Part shown: positions 54,222 through 61,313 of the stretch, in pieces
Numbering within the stretch: position 1 is the first letter of the stretch
Layout: each line of letters starts with the position of its first letter
Source of the DNA: Flavobacteriales bacterium
GTDB taxonomy: Bacteria > Bacteroidota > Bacteroidia > Flavobacteriales > Flavobacteriaceae
Assembly (NCBI GenBank): GCA_017303755.1
Contig: JAFLBS010000003.1
Span: 310,001 to 374,000 of the forward strand
Reading direction: 5' to 3'
Length of the DNA: 64,000 bases
The notes under the pieces: generated by a model
The model's input: the letters and a program-made list of their open reading frames with translations, nothing else
Told to the model about the DNA's origin: nothing
Databases searched by the model: none
Translations under genes and position numbers: made by a program

Positions 54222-56249
54222 ATGAAAATTTTAACCCAAACATTCAAAACACCACATAATACTGCGCCTTTTTCGCAAATCAAAATAGACGATTACCAAC
54301 CCGCTTTTGAGGCCAATTTAGCCAAAGCCAAAGCCGAAATTGATGCGATTACTACTAATTCTGAAGCACCTACATTTGAAAATACCATTGTTGCATTGGA
54401 TTTCGCAGGACAAGAACTCGATCGATTGTCATCGATTTTCTTCAACTTAAACTCGGCTGAAACGTGCGACGAAATGCAAAAAATTGCACAAGAAGTATCA
54501 CCTTTATTGACTGCGTTCAGTAATGATATTGCTTTGAATGAAGATTTATTCAAACGAGTAAAAGCCGTTCACGATCAAAAAGCCAATCTGAGTTTGACTC
54601 CAGAACAAGCCACTTTACTCGATAAAAAATACAAAAGTTTTGCACGCAACGGCGCCTTACTTCCTGAAGATAAAAAAGCACGTTTACGTGAAATTGACAC
54701 TGAATTGGCTAAGTTAAAATTGACTTTCGGTGAAAATGTGTTAGCCGAAACCAATAACTATCAATTACACATAACTAATGAAGCCGATTTGAAAGGTTTG
54801 CCCGATGGAACCAAAGAAATGGCGCGTTCCTTAGCGCAATCCAAAAACGTAGAAGGTTGGATTTTCACCTTAGATTTTCCAAGTTATTTACCGTTTGTAA
54901 CCTATGTTGACAACCGCGAATTACGTAAAGAAATGGCCATTGCAGCTGGCAAAAAAGCGTTTCAAAATAACGAATACGATAATAAAGAAATTACACTCAA
55001 AATAGCAAAACTTAGATACGAAAGAGCAACATTATTAGGTTACGAAACGCATTCGCATTTTGTATTAGAAGAACGCATGGCACAACATCCGGATAAAGTA
55101 AAATCGTTTTTAAATGATTTGTTGGAAAAAGCCAAACCAGCCGCACAAAAAGAGTTTGCCGAATTGACTGCTTTTGCCAAAGAACTCGACGGCATTGAAC
55201 AGTTGGAAAAATGGGATGGTTCGTATTATTCGGAGAAATTAAAACAAAAATTATACAGTTTGGACGACGAGTTGTTAAAACCGTATTTCAAACTCGAAAA
55301 TGTATTAAACGGTGCGTTTACAGTAGCTGAAAAATTATTCGGAATCACTTTTAAAGAAGTCTTCAACATCGACAAATACCACGACGATGTGCAAACTTTT
55401 GAGGTATTGGATTTTGAAGGAAAATTAGTTGCTGTTTTCTACTCTGATTTTTTTCCGAGAAAAGGAAAACGCAACGGCGCTTGGATGACTTCGTTCAAAC
55501 CACAATACATAAAAGATGGTATTAACGAACGTCCACATGTGTCGATTGTGTGTAATTTTACACCACCAACAACAACGAAACCATCGTTGTTGACTTTTAA
55601 TGAAGTCACTACTTTGTTCCACGAATTTGGTCACGCGCTACACGGAATGTTAGCCAACACCACCTATCCGAGTTTATCGGGAACTTCTGTTTTTTGGGAT
55701 TTTGTGGAATTGCCAAGCCAAGTCATGGAAAATTGGTGTTACCAGCCCGAAGCTTTGGCGTTGTTTGCTCATCATTACGAAACGGGAGAAGTGATTCCGC
55801 AACACTATGTAGAAAAAATCAAAGAAAGTGCAAGCTTTTTAGAAGGAATGGCCACTTTACGTCAGTTGAGTTTTGGTATTTTGGACATGGCGTACCACAG
55901 TAACAATCCGAATGCGATTACCGACATCAAAGCGTTTGAAAAACAAGCGATGGAAATCGCTACTTTATATCCTGATGTAGAAGACAATTGCATGAGCGTG
56001 TCGTTTTCGCATATTTTTCAAGGTGGATATTCTTCAGGTTATTACAGCTACAAATGGGCCGAAGTATTGGATGCCGATGCCTTTGCGTATTTTGAAGAGC
56101 AAGGCATTTTTAACAAAGAAGTGGCGACTAAATTCAAAGACAACGTGCTTTCCAAAGGCGGAACTGAGTTGCCAATGGAATTGTACAAACGTTTTAGAGG
56201 ACAAGAACCGAATGCAGATGCGTTGTTGAAAAGAGCGGGATTGATTTAG
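54222..56249 (+). CDS. dcp: M3-family peptidyl-dipeptidase Dcp
   Basis: Zinc peptidase of 675 residues from the ATG at 54222 (a longer frame from 54111 crosses repeat E and is rejected). Zinc motif TLFHEFGHALHGML with the downstream metal-binding EGMATLRQLSFGILD region, SGTSVFWDFVELPSQ and SHIFQGGYSSGYYSYKWAE as in Dcp/OpdA. No signal peptide is seen, so it is probably cytoplasmic and trims peptides to dipeptides. The stop codon is the first word of a repeat array. Confidence 0.93.
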   Translation: MKILTQTFKTPHNTAPFSQIKIDDYQPAFEANLAKAKAEIDAITTNSEAPTFENTIVALDFAGQELDRLSSIFFNLNSAETCDEMQKIAQEVSPLLTAFSNDIALNEDLFKRVKAVHDQKANLSLTPEQATLLDKKYKSFARNGALLPEDKKARLREIDTELAKLKLTFGENVLAETNNYQLHITNEADLKGLPDGTKEMARSLAQSKNVEGWIFTLDFPSYLPFVTYVDNRELRKEMAIAAGKKAFQNNEYDNKEITLKIAKLRYERATLLGYETHSHFVLEERMAQHPDKVKSFLNDLLEKAKPAAQKEFAELTAFAKELDGIEQLEKWDGSYYSEKLKQKLYSLDDELLKPYFKLENVLNGAFTVAEKLFGITFKEVFNIDKYHDDVQTFEVLDFEGKLVAVFYSDFFPRKGKRNGAWMTSFKPQYIKDGINERPHVSIVCNFTPPTTTKPSLLTFNEVTTLFHEFGHALHGMLANTTYPSLSGTSVFWDFVELPSQVMENWCYQPEALALFAHHYETGEVIPQHYVEKIKESASFLEGMATLRQLSFGILDMAYHSNNPNAITDIKAFEKQAMEIATLYPDVEDNCMSVSFSHIFQGGYSSGYYSYKWAEVLDADAFAYFEEQGIFNKEVATKFKDNVLSKGGTELPMELYKRFRGQEPNADALLKRAGLI

Positions 56250-56353
56250 ACTGCTTAGACTGCTTAGACTGGGTTAGATTATTAGACTGCTTAGACTTCT
56301 TAGACTTTAAGATTGTAAGACAGTAAGATTTTTAGACTATTAGAATTTTAGAT
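56246..56353. repeat. TTAGACTGC array after dcp
   Basis: Ten-nucleotide units TTAGACTGCT, TAGACTGCTT, AGACTGGGTT, AGATTATTAG and decaying variants (AAGATTGTAA, GACAGTAAGA) fill about 100 nt. The dcp stop codon TAG is part of the first unit. Confidence 0.75.
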
Positions 56354-56355
56354 GG

Positions 56356-56385
56356 AAAACCGGAGTTTTGGCTTCGGTTTTTTTA
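56356..56385 (+). terminator. Terminator of dcp
   Basis: AAAACCG (56356-56362) pairs with CGGTTTT (56375-56381) with GAG/CTT partly extending the stem, followed by TTTT. Located after the array, about 110 nt past the dcp stop. Confidence 0.65.
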
Positions 56386-56420
56386 TTTCAAAATTCCTTG
56401 TTCAAAAAAAGTTGAATATT

Positions 56421-56540
56421 GAATCTGGGTTCGCGTTAAGGATTGAAGCGGCATCCTTTTGTGACACGAGCAACGCGATTGGCGAAGCAAATGCAATGGA
56501 ACAAAAGATAGAGCGGAAAGCCTGACCCAATTGCCTCTAC
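56421..56540 (+). repeat. Dispersed structured element, copy F
   Basis: Contains GATTGAAGCGGCATCCTTTT G and, after a variable part, ACAAAAGATAGAGCGGAAAG CC, with CTTTTGT and ACAAAAG as the pairing arms. An outer pair is GGGTTCGCGTT with AACGCGA. The core words GAAGCGG and AGCGGAAAGC are those of the other copies. Lies between dcp and the GbsR gene. Confidence 0.6.
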
Positions 56541-56589
56541 TATTTTGATAAAACTCCAGATTTTCTGCAATTGGGAACGCCAAAAAAAT

Positions 56590-56615
56590 AAACTTTCATT
56601 TTTTTTTGAAAGTTT
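56590..56615. promoter_or_regulatory. Operator copy 1 (AAACTTTCA-8-TGAAAGTTT) at the GbsR-type gene
   Basis: Perfect 9-bp inverted repeat AAACTTTCA (56590-56598) and TGAAAGTTT (56607-56615) with an 8-T spacer. It covers the -33 element of the gbsR-type promoter. An identical site with the same spacing is at 57185. The pair points to binding by a dimeric winged-helix protein, most simply the product of the gene just downstream. Confidence 0.7.
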
Positions 56616-56636
56616 AAAAACTTTTATTTACCTTTG
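56605..56636 (+). promoter_or_regulatory. Promoter of the GbsR-type gene (TTTG, 20 nt, TACCTTTG)
   Basis: TTTG at 56605-56608 and TACCTTTG at 56629-56636 with a 20-nt spacer. The operator overlaps the -33 box, which is the usual arrangement for repression. The ATG is at 56665. Confidence 0.65.
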
Positions 56637-56664
56637 TTTCATCAAAAGCGAAAAGCGAGACAAA

Positions 56665-57171
56665 ATGGACTACAAAGAAGCTAAAAATAAATTCGTACAA
56701 ACGTGGGGCGCACTCGGCAGTCAATGGGGAATTAACAAAACCATGGCGCAGATTCATGCGTTGTTGATGGTATCGCACGAGGCAGTTTCGATGGAAGACA
56801 TTATGGAAGAATTGCAGATTTCGAGAGGAAATGCTTCGATGAATTTGCGCGCTTTGATGGATTGGGGAATTGTGTACAAAGAATACAAAGCAGGCGAACG
56901 ACGTGAGTTTTTCACAGCCGAAAAAGACTTAGACGAATTGGCCGTGAAAATTTCGAGAGAACGCAGCAAACGCGAAATCAAACCTGCGTTGAAAGTGTTG
57001 AAAGAAGTATCATCTATCACTTCTGATAATACCGCCGAGGAAAAACATTTTGTGGAACAAACTACAAAATTGTACGATTTTGTATTGCAAGCCGATAATG
57101 TGTTGGACAAAATCACCGAATACAAAGACAATTGGTTGGCACAATTGTTAGTCAAATTCATGAGAAAGTAA
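56665..57171 (+). CDS. GbsR/MarR-family transcriptional regulator
   Basis: 168 residues from the ATG at 56665; longer frames from 56545 cross the promoter. Winged-helix DNA-binding domain (about 20-95) with MAQIHALLMVSHEAVSMEDI and LQISRGNASMNLRALMDWG (recognition helix) and wing YKAGERREFFTAEKD, then a helical dimerisation part. Belongs to the GbsR/MarR subgroup. The duplicate operators at its own promoter and before the next gene suggest autorepression and control of the downstream cluster. The inducer is unknown. Confidence 0.85.
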   Translation: MDYKEAKNKFVQTWGALGSQWGINKTMAQIHALLMVSHEAVSMEDIMEELQISRGNASMNLRALMDWGIVYKEYKAGERREFFTAEKDLDELAVKISRERSKREIKPALKVLKEVSSITSDNTAEEKHFVEQTTKLYDFVLQADNVLDKITEYKDNWLAQLLVKFMRK

Positions 57172-57184
57172 AAAAATTTAATTA

Positions 57185-57210
57185 AAACTTTCATTTTTTT
57201 CTGAAAGTTT
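57185..57210. promoter_or_regulatory. Operator copy 2 (AAACTTTCA-8-TGAAAGTTT)
   Basis: Same 9-bp half-sites and 8-bp spacing as copy 1, at 57185-57193 and 57202-57210, in the 55-nt gap between the regulator gene and the gene at 57227. No T-run follows, so it is an operator rather than a terminator. A second promoter for the downstream cluster probably lies here, though a clear TAnnTTTG box is not visible. Confidence 0.7.
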
Positions 57211-57226
57211 AAAATTATCAATAATT

Positions 57227-57568
57227 ATGAGAGCATTTACCTTTTTTTTAAACGCTATATTAACATCAATTACACTAGTTATTTGTTTGGTAAACTTTAT
57301 TCTTGGAGATGATACTGAACCCAATACGATTTTTTTTGTATTTCTAGCATTTTTTCAAGTTAGCCTTTCGATTGGATCTACAATTTACTTCTTAATCAAT
57401 GATAGAAAATTATTTGCAATGTATCTTTTTTATTGGTTTTTAGTAGCTCTTTATTTTGAGTTCATATACGACTCTTATTTTTACTCTTGTATTTTTATTG
57501 CTCTGTTTCATATGTACATTACCTATTGTACTTTCTCAAATTCAAAATTTAATATCTTAAAAAAATGA
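57227..57568 (+). CDS. Small four-helix membrane protein
   Basis: 113 residues with four hydrophobic helices (FFLNAILTSITLVICLVNFI, FFVFLAFFQVSLSIGSTIYF, LFAMYLFYWFLVALYFEFIY, CIFIALFHMYITYC). No family recognised. It is the first gene after the second operator and overlaps the next gene by 4 nt (ATGA). Confidence 0.65.
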   Translation: MRAFTFFLNAILTSITLVICLVNFILGDDTEPNTIFFVFLAFFQVSLSIGSTIYFLINDRKLFAMYLFYWFLVALYFEFIYDSYFYSCIFIALFHMYITYCTFSNSKFNILKK

Positions 57569-58275
57569 GTTTTCTTACCGCAGAATGGAACGATTTAGTG
57601 ATGATTAATTACGAAATTGATCCGAAAATTTTAGAAAAATACATTCCAAAAGGAACTGAAATCGATTTGTGGAACGGCAAATGCTACATCAGCTTGATTG
57701 GATTTATGTTTGAAAATGTAAAAGTGTTGGGAATGAAAATTCCGTTTCATGTGAATTTTGAAGAAGTCAATTTGCGGTTTTACGTCAAGCGATATGAGAA
57801 TGGCGAATGGAAACGCGGCGTTGTGTTTATCAAAGAAATTGTTCCCAAACATGCTATTACATTCGTTGCAAACACACTCTACAACGAACATTATCAAACA
57901 CTAAAAATGCGCCATTCACGTGCCGAAAACGGCAACACCAAGCGTTTTGTATACGAATGGAAAAAAGACCAAAAATGGAATTCAATCACAATGACCACTC
58001 AAAAAAAAGCAATTCCGATTGAAGCTGAATCAGTGACTGAATTCATCACCGAACATTATTTTGGCTATACGAATTACAACCAAGAAAAATCAATTGAATA
58101 CGCAGTTACACATCCAAAATGGGAACAATTAGAGGTCATCGATTATAGTACTGATGTTGATTTTGAAAGTGTGTACGGTCAGGATTTCGCCTTTTTACAA
58201 AATGCACAACCCACATCGGCTTTTTTAGCATTGGGTTCAAAAATAACTATTGAAGGTAAAAAAACAATACGATGA
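57565..58275 (+). CDS. DUF2071 (YqjF-type) protein
   Basis: 236 residues. Starts MSFLTAEWNDLVMINYEIDP and contains YISLIGFMFENVKVLGMKIP, VNFEEVNLRFYVKR and GVVFIKEIVPKHAITFVANT, the pattern of DUF2071/YqjF acetoacetate-decarboxylase-like proteins. Biochemical role unknown. Overlaps both neighbours by 4 nt, so it is co-translated. Confidence 0.8.
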   Translation: MSFLTAEWNDLVMINYEIDPKILEKYIPKGTEIDLWNGKCYISLIGFMFENVKVLGMKIPFHVNFEEVNLRFYVKRYENGEWKRGVVFIKEIVPKHAITFVANTLYNEHYQTLKMRHSRAENGNTKRFVYEWKKDQKWNSITMTTQKKAIPIEAESVTEFITEHYFGYTNYNQEKSIEYAVTHPKWEQLEVIDYSTDVDFESVYGQDFAFLQNAQPTSAFLALGSKITIEGKKTIR

Positions 58276-59093
58276 AAACTTTAGAAAATCAAACGCTGTT
58301 GTACGACGAAGAATGTCCGATGTGTAACTTATACACTGCAGGTTTTATCAAAGCCGGAATGATGGATGAAAACGGTAGAAAACCTTTTGAAGCCATCACG
58401 GAAGACGAACAACAATTCATCGACATCAACCGAGCGAGCAACGAAATCGCTTTGGTGAATCATCAAGATAAAACGGTCATTTATGGTATTGATAGTTTGC
58501 TTACCATCATCGGTCATTCTTTCCCTTGGATGAAAAAAGTGGGGACAACTCAACCGATTTATTTTCTACTGAAAAAACTCTACAAATTCATTTCTTACAA
58601 CCGTAAAGTGATTATTCCGAGTCGCAAAAAAGAAAACAGTCAATTGCAATGTGTTCCCGATTTTAATTTCACTTATCGTTATTTATACCTTGTATTTGCT
58701 ACAGTAATTACTGTATTGACACTATATAAATGTGCTTCAATCTTGACACTTTTACCCAAAGCAAGCATGACGAGAGAAATTCTCTTAGCAACGGGACAAA
58801 TTGTTTTTCAATTGGTGTTTTTAACCCGAAACGATTATAAAACCAACCTCAATTACATTGGAAATTTACTCACCGTTTCTTTGATGGGAGCATTAATTTT
58901 ACTTCCAATGATCATTGTAAACAAGTTCATCATTATCCCACAATGGATTATTTTAGGTTGGTTTGGAATGACGGTTGCACTCATGGTTTTGGAGCATTAC
59001 CGAAGAGTGAAAATCTTACAATTACCTCATTATTTAACTGCCACTTGGATCGCCTATCGAGTACTTGCCTTCCTCATCATTCTAAATTTTTAA
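58272..59093 (+). CDS. DCC-family thiol-disulfide protein with membrane domain
   Basis: 273 residues. The N-terminal 130 residues are a thioredoxin-like DCC (DUF393) domain with LLYDEECPMCNLYTAGF, keeping the CxxC pair. It is followed by about five membrane helices (YLYLVFATVITVLTLY, IGNLLTVSLMGALILLPMII, WIILGWFGMTVALMVL and the C-terminal one). The fusion suggests membrane redox work. Ends 2 nt before the next gene. Confidence 0.8.
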   Translation: MKTLENQTLLYDEECPMCNLYTAGFIKAGMMDENGRKPFEAITEDEQQFIDINRASNEIALVNHQDKTVIYGIDSLLTIIGHSFPWMKKVGTTQPIYFLLKKLYKFISYNRKVIIPSRKKENSQLQCVPDFNFTYRYLYLVFATVITVLTLYKCASILTLLPKASMTREILLATGQIVFQLVFLTRNDYKTNLNYIGNLLTVSLMGALILLPMIIVNKFIIIPQWIILGWFGMTVALMVLEHYRRVKILQLPHYLTATWIAYRVLAFLIILNF

Positions 59094-59095
59094 TC

Positions 59096-60003
59096 ATGAA
59101 AAAAATAGTTATTGCTGCCGGAACCGGATTTTTAGGAAGTGTTTTAGTGAATTATTTTCAAGAAAAATGCGACGAAATTGTAATTCTGACGCGCGGAAAA
59201 TCAAAAGTGGTTGGGAAAATAAAGTATGTGAATTGGAATGCCAAAAACTTTTCTGGTTGGGAAACCGAATTGGAACACGCCGATGTATTAATTAACCTTG
59301 CCGGAAAATCAGTGGATTGCCGCTACAACGATGCTAATAAAGCCGAAATTTTAAATTCGAGAATTGACAGCACCAAAGTTTTAACTCAAGCGGTTTTACA
59401 CTGCCAACAACCGCCAAAGCATTGGTTGAATTCTTCTACCTCAACCATCTATCGTTTTTCTTTAGACAAACAAATGAATGAAACTACAGGCGAAATTGGA
59501 GATGATTTTTCTATGAACGTTGCCAAAGCCTGGGAGAAAACCTTTTTTGAAACGGAAACTCCACATACGATGAAAACTGCGTTGCGAACCTCAATTGTAT
59601 TGGGTAAAAAAGGCGGCGCATTTGTTCCGATAAAGAACTTGCCAAATTGGGTTTTGGTGGCAAACAAGGAACAGGCAATCAGTTCATCAGTTGGATTCAC
59701 GAAATGGATTTTGCTCGTGCGTTGGAGTTCATCTTACAAAATAAAATGACTGGAGTTGTGAATATTGTATCTCCTACTCCAACATCAAATAGGGTATTCA
59801 TGAACACCTTGTGCAAAAGACTAAAAGTGCCTTTTGGATTTCCGATTTCAAAAATGATGTTAGAATTCGGAGCCAAAATCATCGGAACCGAAACTGAGCT
59901 GGTTTTGAAAAGCCGTAACGTAGTTCCGAAACGATTAGTCGAAAACGGCTTTGAGTTTCACTTTGGTGAATTGGACAACGCTTTTAAACATTTAACATCA
60001 TGA
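59096..60003 (+). pseudogene. TIGR01777-family NAD-dependent epimerase, interrupted by a one-base frameshift
   Basis: The first frame (MKKIVIAAGTGFLGSVLVNY ... GKKGGAFVPIKNL) and a second frame from about 59647 (GFGGKQGTGNQFISWIHEMD ... FGELDNAFKHLTS) together make one extended short-chain dehydrogenase/epimerase with the nucleotide-binding GTGFLG motif and the C-terminal DUF1731 part. They are joined if one base is restored near 59640 (reading AACTTGGCCAAATTGGGTTT), giving 302 residues, the normal family length. So it is either a true frameshift or a sequencing error in the single-copy run TTGCC. It lies between two intact co-translated genes. Confidence 0.7.
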
Positions 60004-60344
60004 ACCTCAACATCCTTGGCTACTCATTTTACCTCATCATCACAACTTTAATCATCGTCAAAGTGGGAAGAATCTGTTACCAAAACGGGAACATTTATGT
60101 AGCAGCACTCATTCCCGATCACATGGATTTGTGCCACAGAACCAACCAAATTTTACTATTGGGTTATTATCTTTTAAACATTGGTTATTGTGCAATGACC
60201 TTAATCTCGTGGGAAACAATTAACTCATTCTCACAATTAATTGAAGTGATTGCTTTCAAATCGGCCACCATCATTGCCATCATTGCCGTAATGCATTACA
60301 TCAATATTTTCATTCTTACTAAATACATTCAAAAATTAATTTAA
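60000..60344 (+). CDS. Small membrane protein, paralogue of the next gene
   Basis: 114 residues with about three helices. Overlaps the end of the epimerase gene by 4 nt (ATGA). Segments GYSFYLIITTLIIV, NQILLLGYYLLNIGYCAMTL and AVMHYINIFILT match positions of GYAIYLPVALFLTY, NKLFETGFYLLNLGFALLIL and GIMLFLNLFFF in the downstream protein. Unknown function. Confidence 0.65.
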   Translation: MNLNILGYSFYLIITTLIIVKVGRICYQNGNIYVAALIPDHMDLCHRTNQILLLGYYLLNIGYCAMTLISWETINSFSQLIEVIAFKSATIIAIIAVMHYINIFILTKYIQKLI

Positions 60345-60356
60345 ATACTCATTCTC

Positions 60357-60743
60357 ATGGAAACTACAAAAATTCTAATCGGTTACGCCATTTACTTACC
60401 TGTTGCTTTGTTTTTAACCTATTACGTTTCAAAAACACTTTTTAAAAACAGCAAAATATACATGATGGACATTTTTAAAGGAAGAGAAGAAATTGCAAAC
60501 GCGACCAATAAACTCTTTGAAACTGGATTTTATCTACTCAATTTAGGATTTGCCTTACTGATTTTAGAAATGAATTTATACGAAGACAGCTATCAATTAC
60601 TGATTGAGAAACTCAGTTATAAAATTGGCGGATTTACTATTTATTTGGGAATTATGCTGTTTTTAAATCTGTTCTTTTTCTTCAGAGGAAAACGTAAAGC
60701 AAGAGAAAATCAGGTTGAAGAACGCATTGTTTTTAATGGATAA
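60357..60743 (+). CDS. Small membrane protein, paralogue of the preceding gene
   Basis: 128 residues, three helices and a basic C-terminal tail (FRGKRKARENQVEE). Clearly related in pattern to the gene just upstream (12-nt spacer), so a tandem duplication has diverged. Unknown function. Confidence 0.65.
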   Translation: METTKILIGYAIYLPVALFLTYYVSKTLFKNSKIYMMDIFKGREEIANATNKLFETGFYLLNLGFALLILEMNLYEDSYQLLIEKLSYKIGGFTIYLGIMLFLNLFFFFRGKRKARENQVEERIVFNG

Positions 60744-60749
60744 ATAAAT

Positions 60750-60782
60750 AATCCTGACAAGTTTTTGAAACCTGTCAGGATT
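60750..60782. repeat. 27-bp palindrome CCTGACAAG...CCTGTCAGG with flanks
   Basis: AATCCTGACA (60750-60759) pairs with TGTCAGGATT (60773-60782). Its 27-nt core (60753-60779) aligns with 43841-43867 with compensating base changes. Could end transcription of the upstream genes, but the T-run is missing. Confidence 0.6.
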
Positions 60783-60796
60783 GAACAGTAAACAAA

Positions 60797-61246
60797 ATGA
60801 CTTCTATTCATCTTATAACTCAAATAAAAGCACCAATTCAAGACGTTTTTGATGCTGCGCGAAACATTGATTTGCATCAAAATTCAGCGTATCAAACGCA
60901 TGAAAAAGCCATTGCTGGAATAACTTCTGGCTTGATTGAATTGGGTGAAACGGTTACTTTTAGAGGAAAGCATTTTGGTTTTTACCTTACTCATACCAGC
61001 AAAATAATCAAAATGGAACAGCCTCATTATTTTGTTGATGAAATGATTCAAGGAAAATTCAAATCGTTCAAGCATCTTCATTTTTTTGAAGAAAAAAAAG
61101 GTTGTACCGTTATGACTGACATTTTAGAATACGAAACTCCGTATGGTTTTTTGGGGAAATTCTTTGATACTTTATTTTTAAAAAAGCATTTGAAAAAATT
61201 TTTAATCGAGCGAAATCAAACTTTAAAAACGTTCACAGAAAAATAA
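60797..61246 (+). CDS. SRPBCC-family protein
   Basis: 149 residues of START/Bet v 1-like SRPBCC fold (IHLITQIKAPIQDVFDAARN ... YFVDEMIQGKFKSFKHLHFF ... GCTVMTDILEYETPYGFLGK), cyclase/dehydrase-like ligand-binding group. Last gene of the GbsR-led cluster; such proteins often accompany TIGR01777 epimerases. Ligand unknown. Confidence 0.8.
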   Translation: MTSIHLITQIKAPIQDVFDAARNIDLHQNSAYQTHEKAIAGITSGLIELGETVTFRGKHFGFYLTHTSKIIKMEQPHYFVDEMIQGKFKSFKHLHFFEEKKGCTVMTDILEYETPYGFLGKFFDTLFLKKHLKKFLIERNQTLKTFTEK

Positions 61247-61258
61247 GTTCTAAAAAAA

Positions 61259-61289
61259 GATGCTACAATTAAAAATTAATTGCAGCATC
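61259..61289 (-). terminator. Terminator of the 484-residue gene
   Basis: Stem GATGCT-a-CAATTA with TAATTG-c-AGCATC and, on the minus strand, a following U-run (plus-strand AAAAAAA at 61252-61258). Between two convergent genes; usable only for the minus strand. Confidence 0.8.
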
Positions 61290-61313
61290 AGGGGAAATAA
61301 AAGCTAGTTGCTA

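Noticed and set aside
57185-57210. Inverted repeat as a terminator of the GbsR-type gene
   Set aside because: No T-run follows, and an identical site lies in the regulator's promoter, so an operator fits better.
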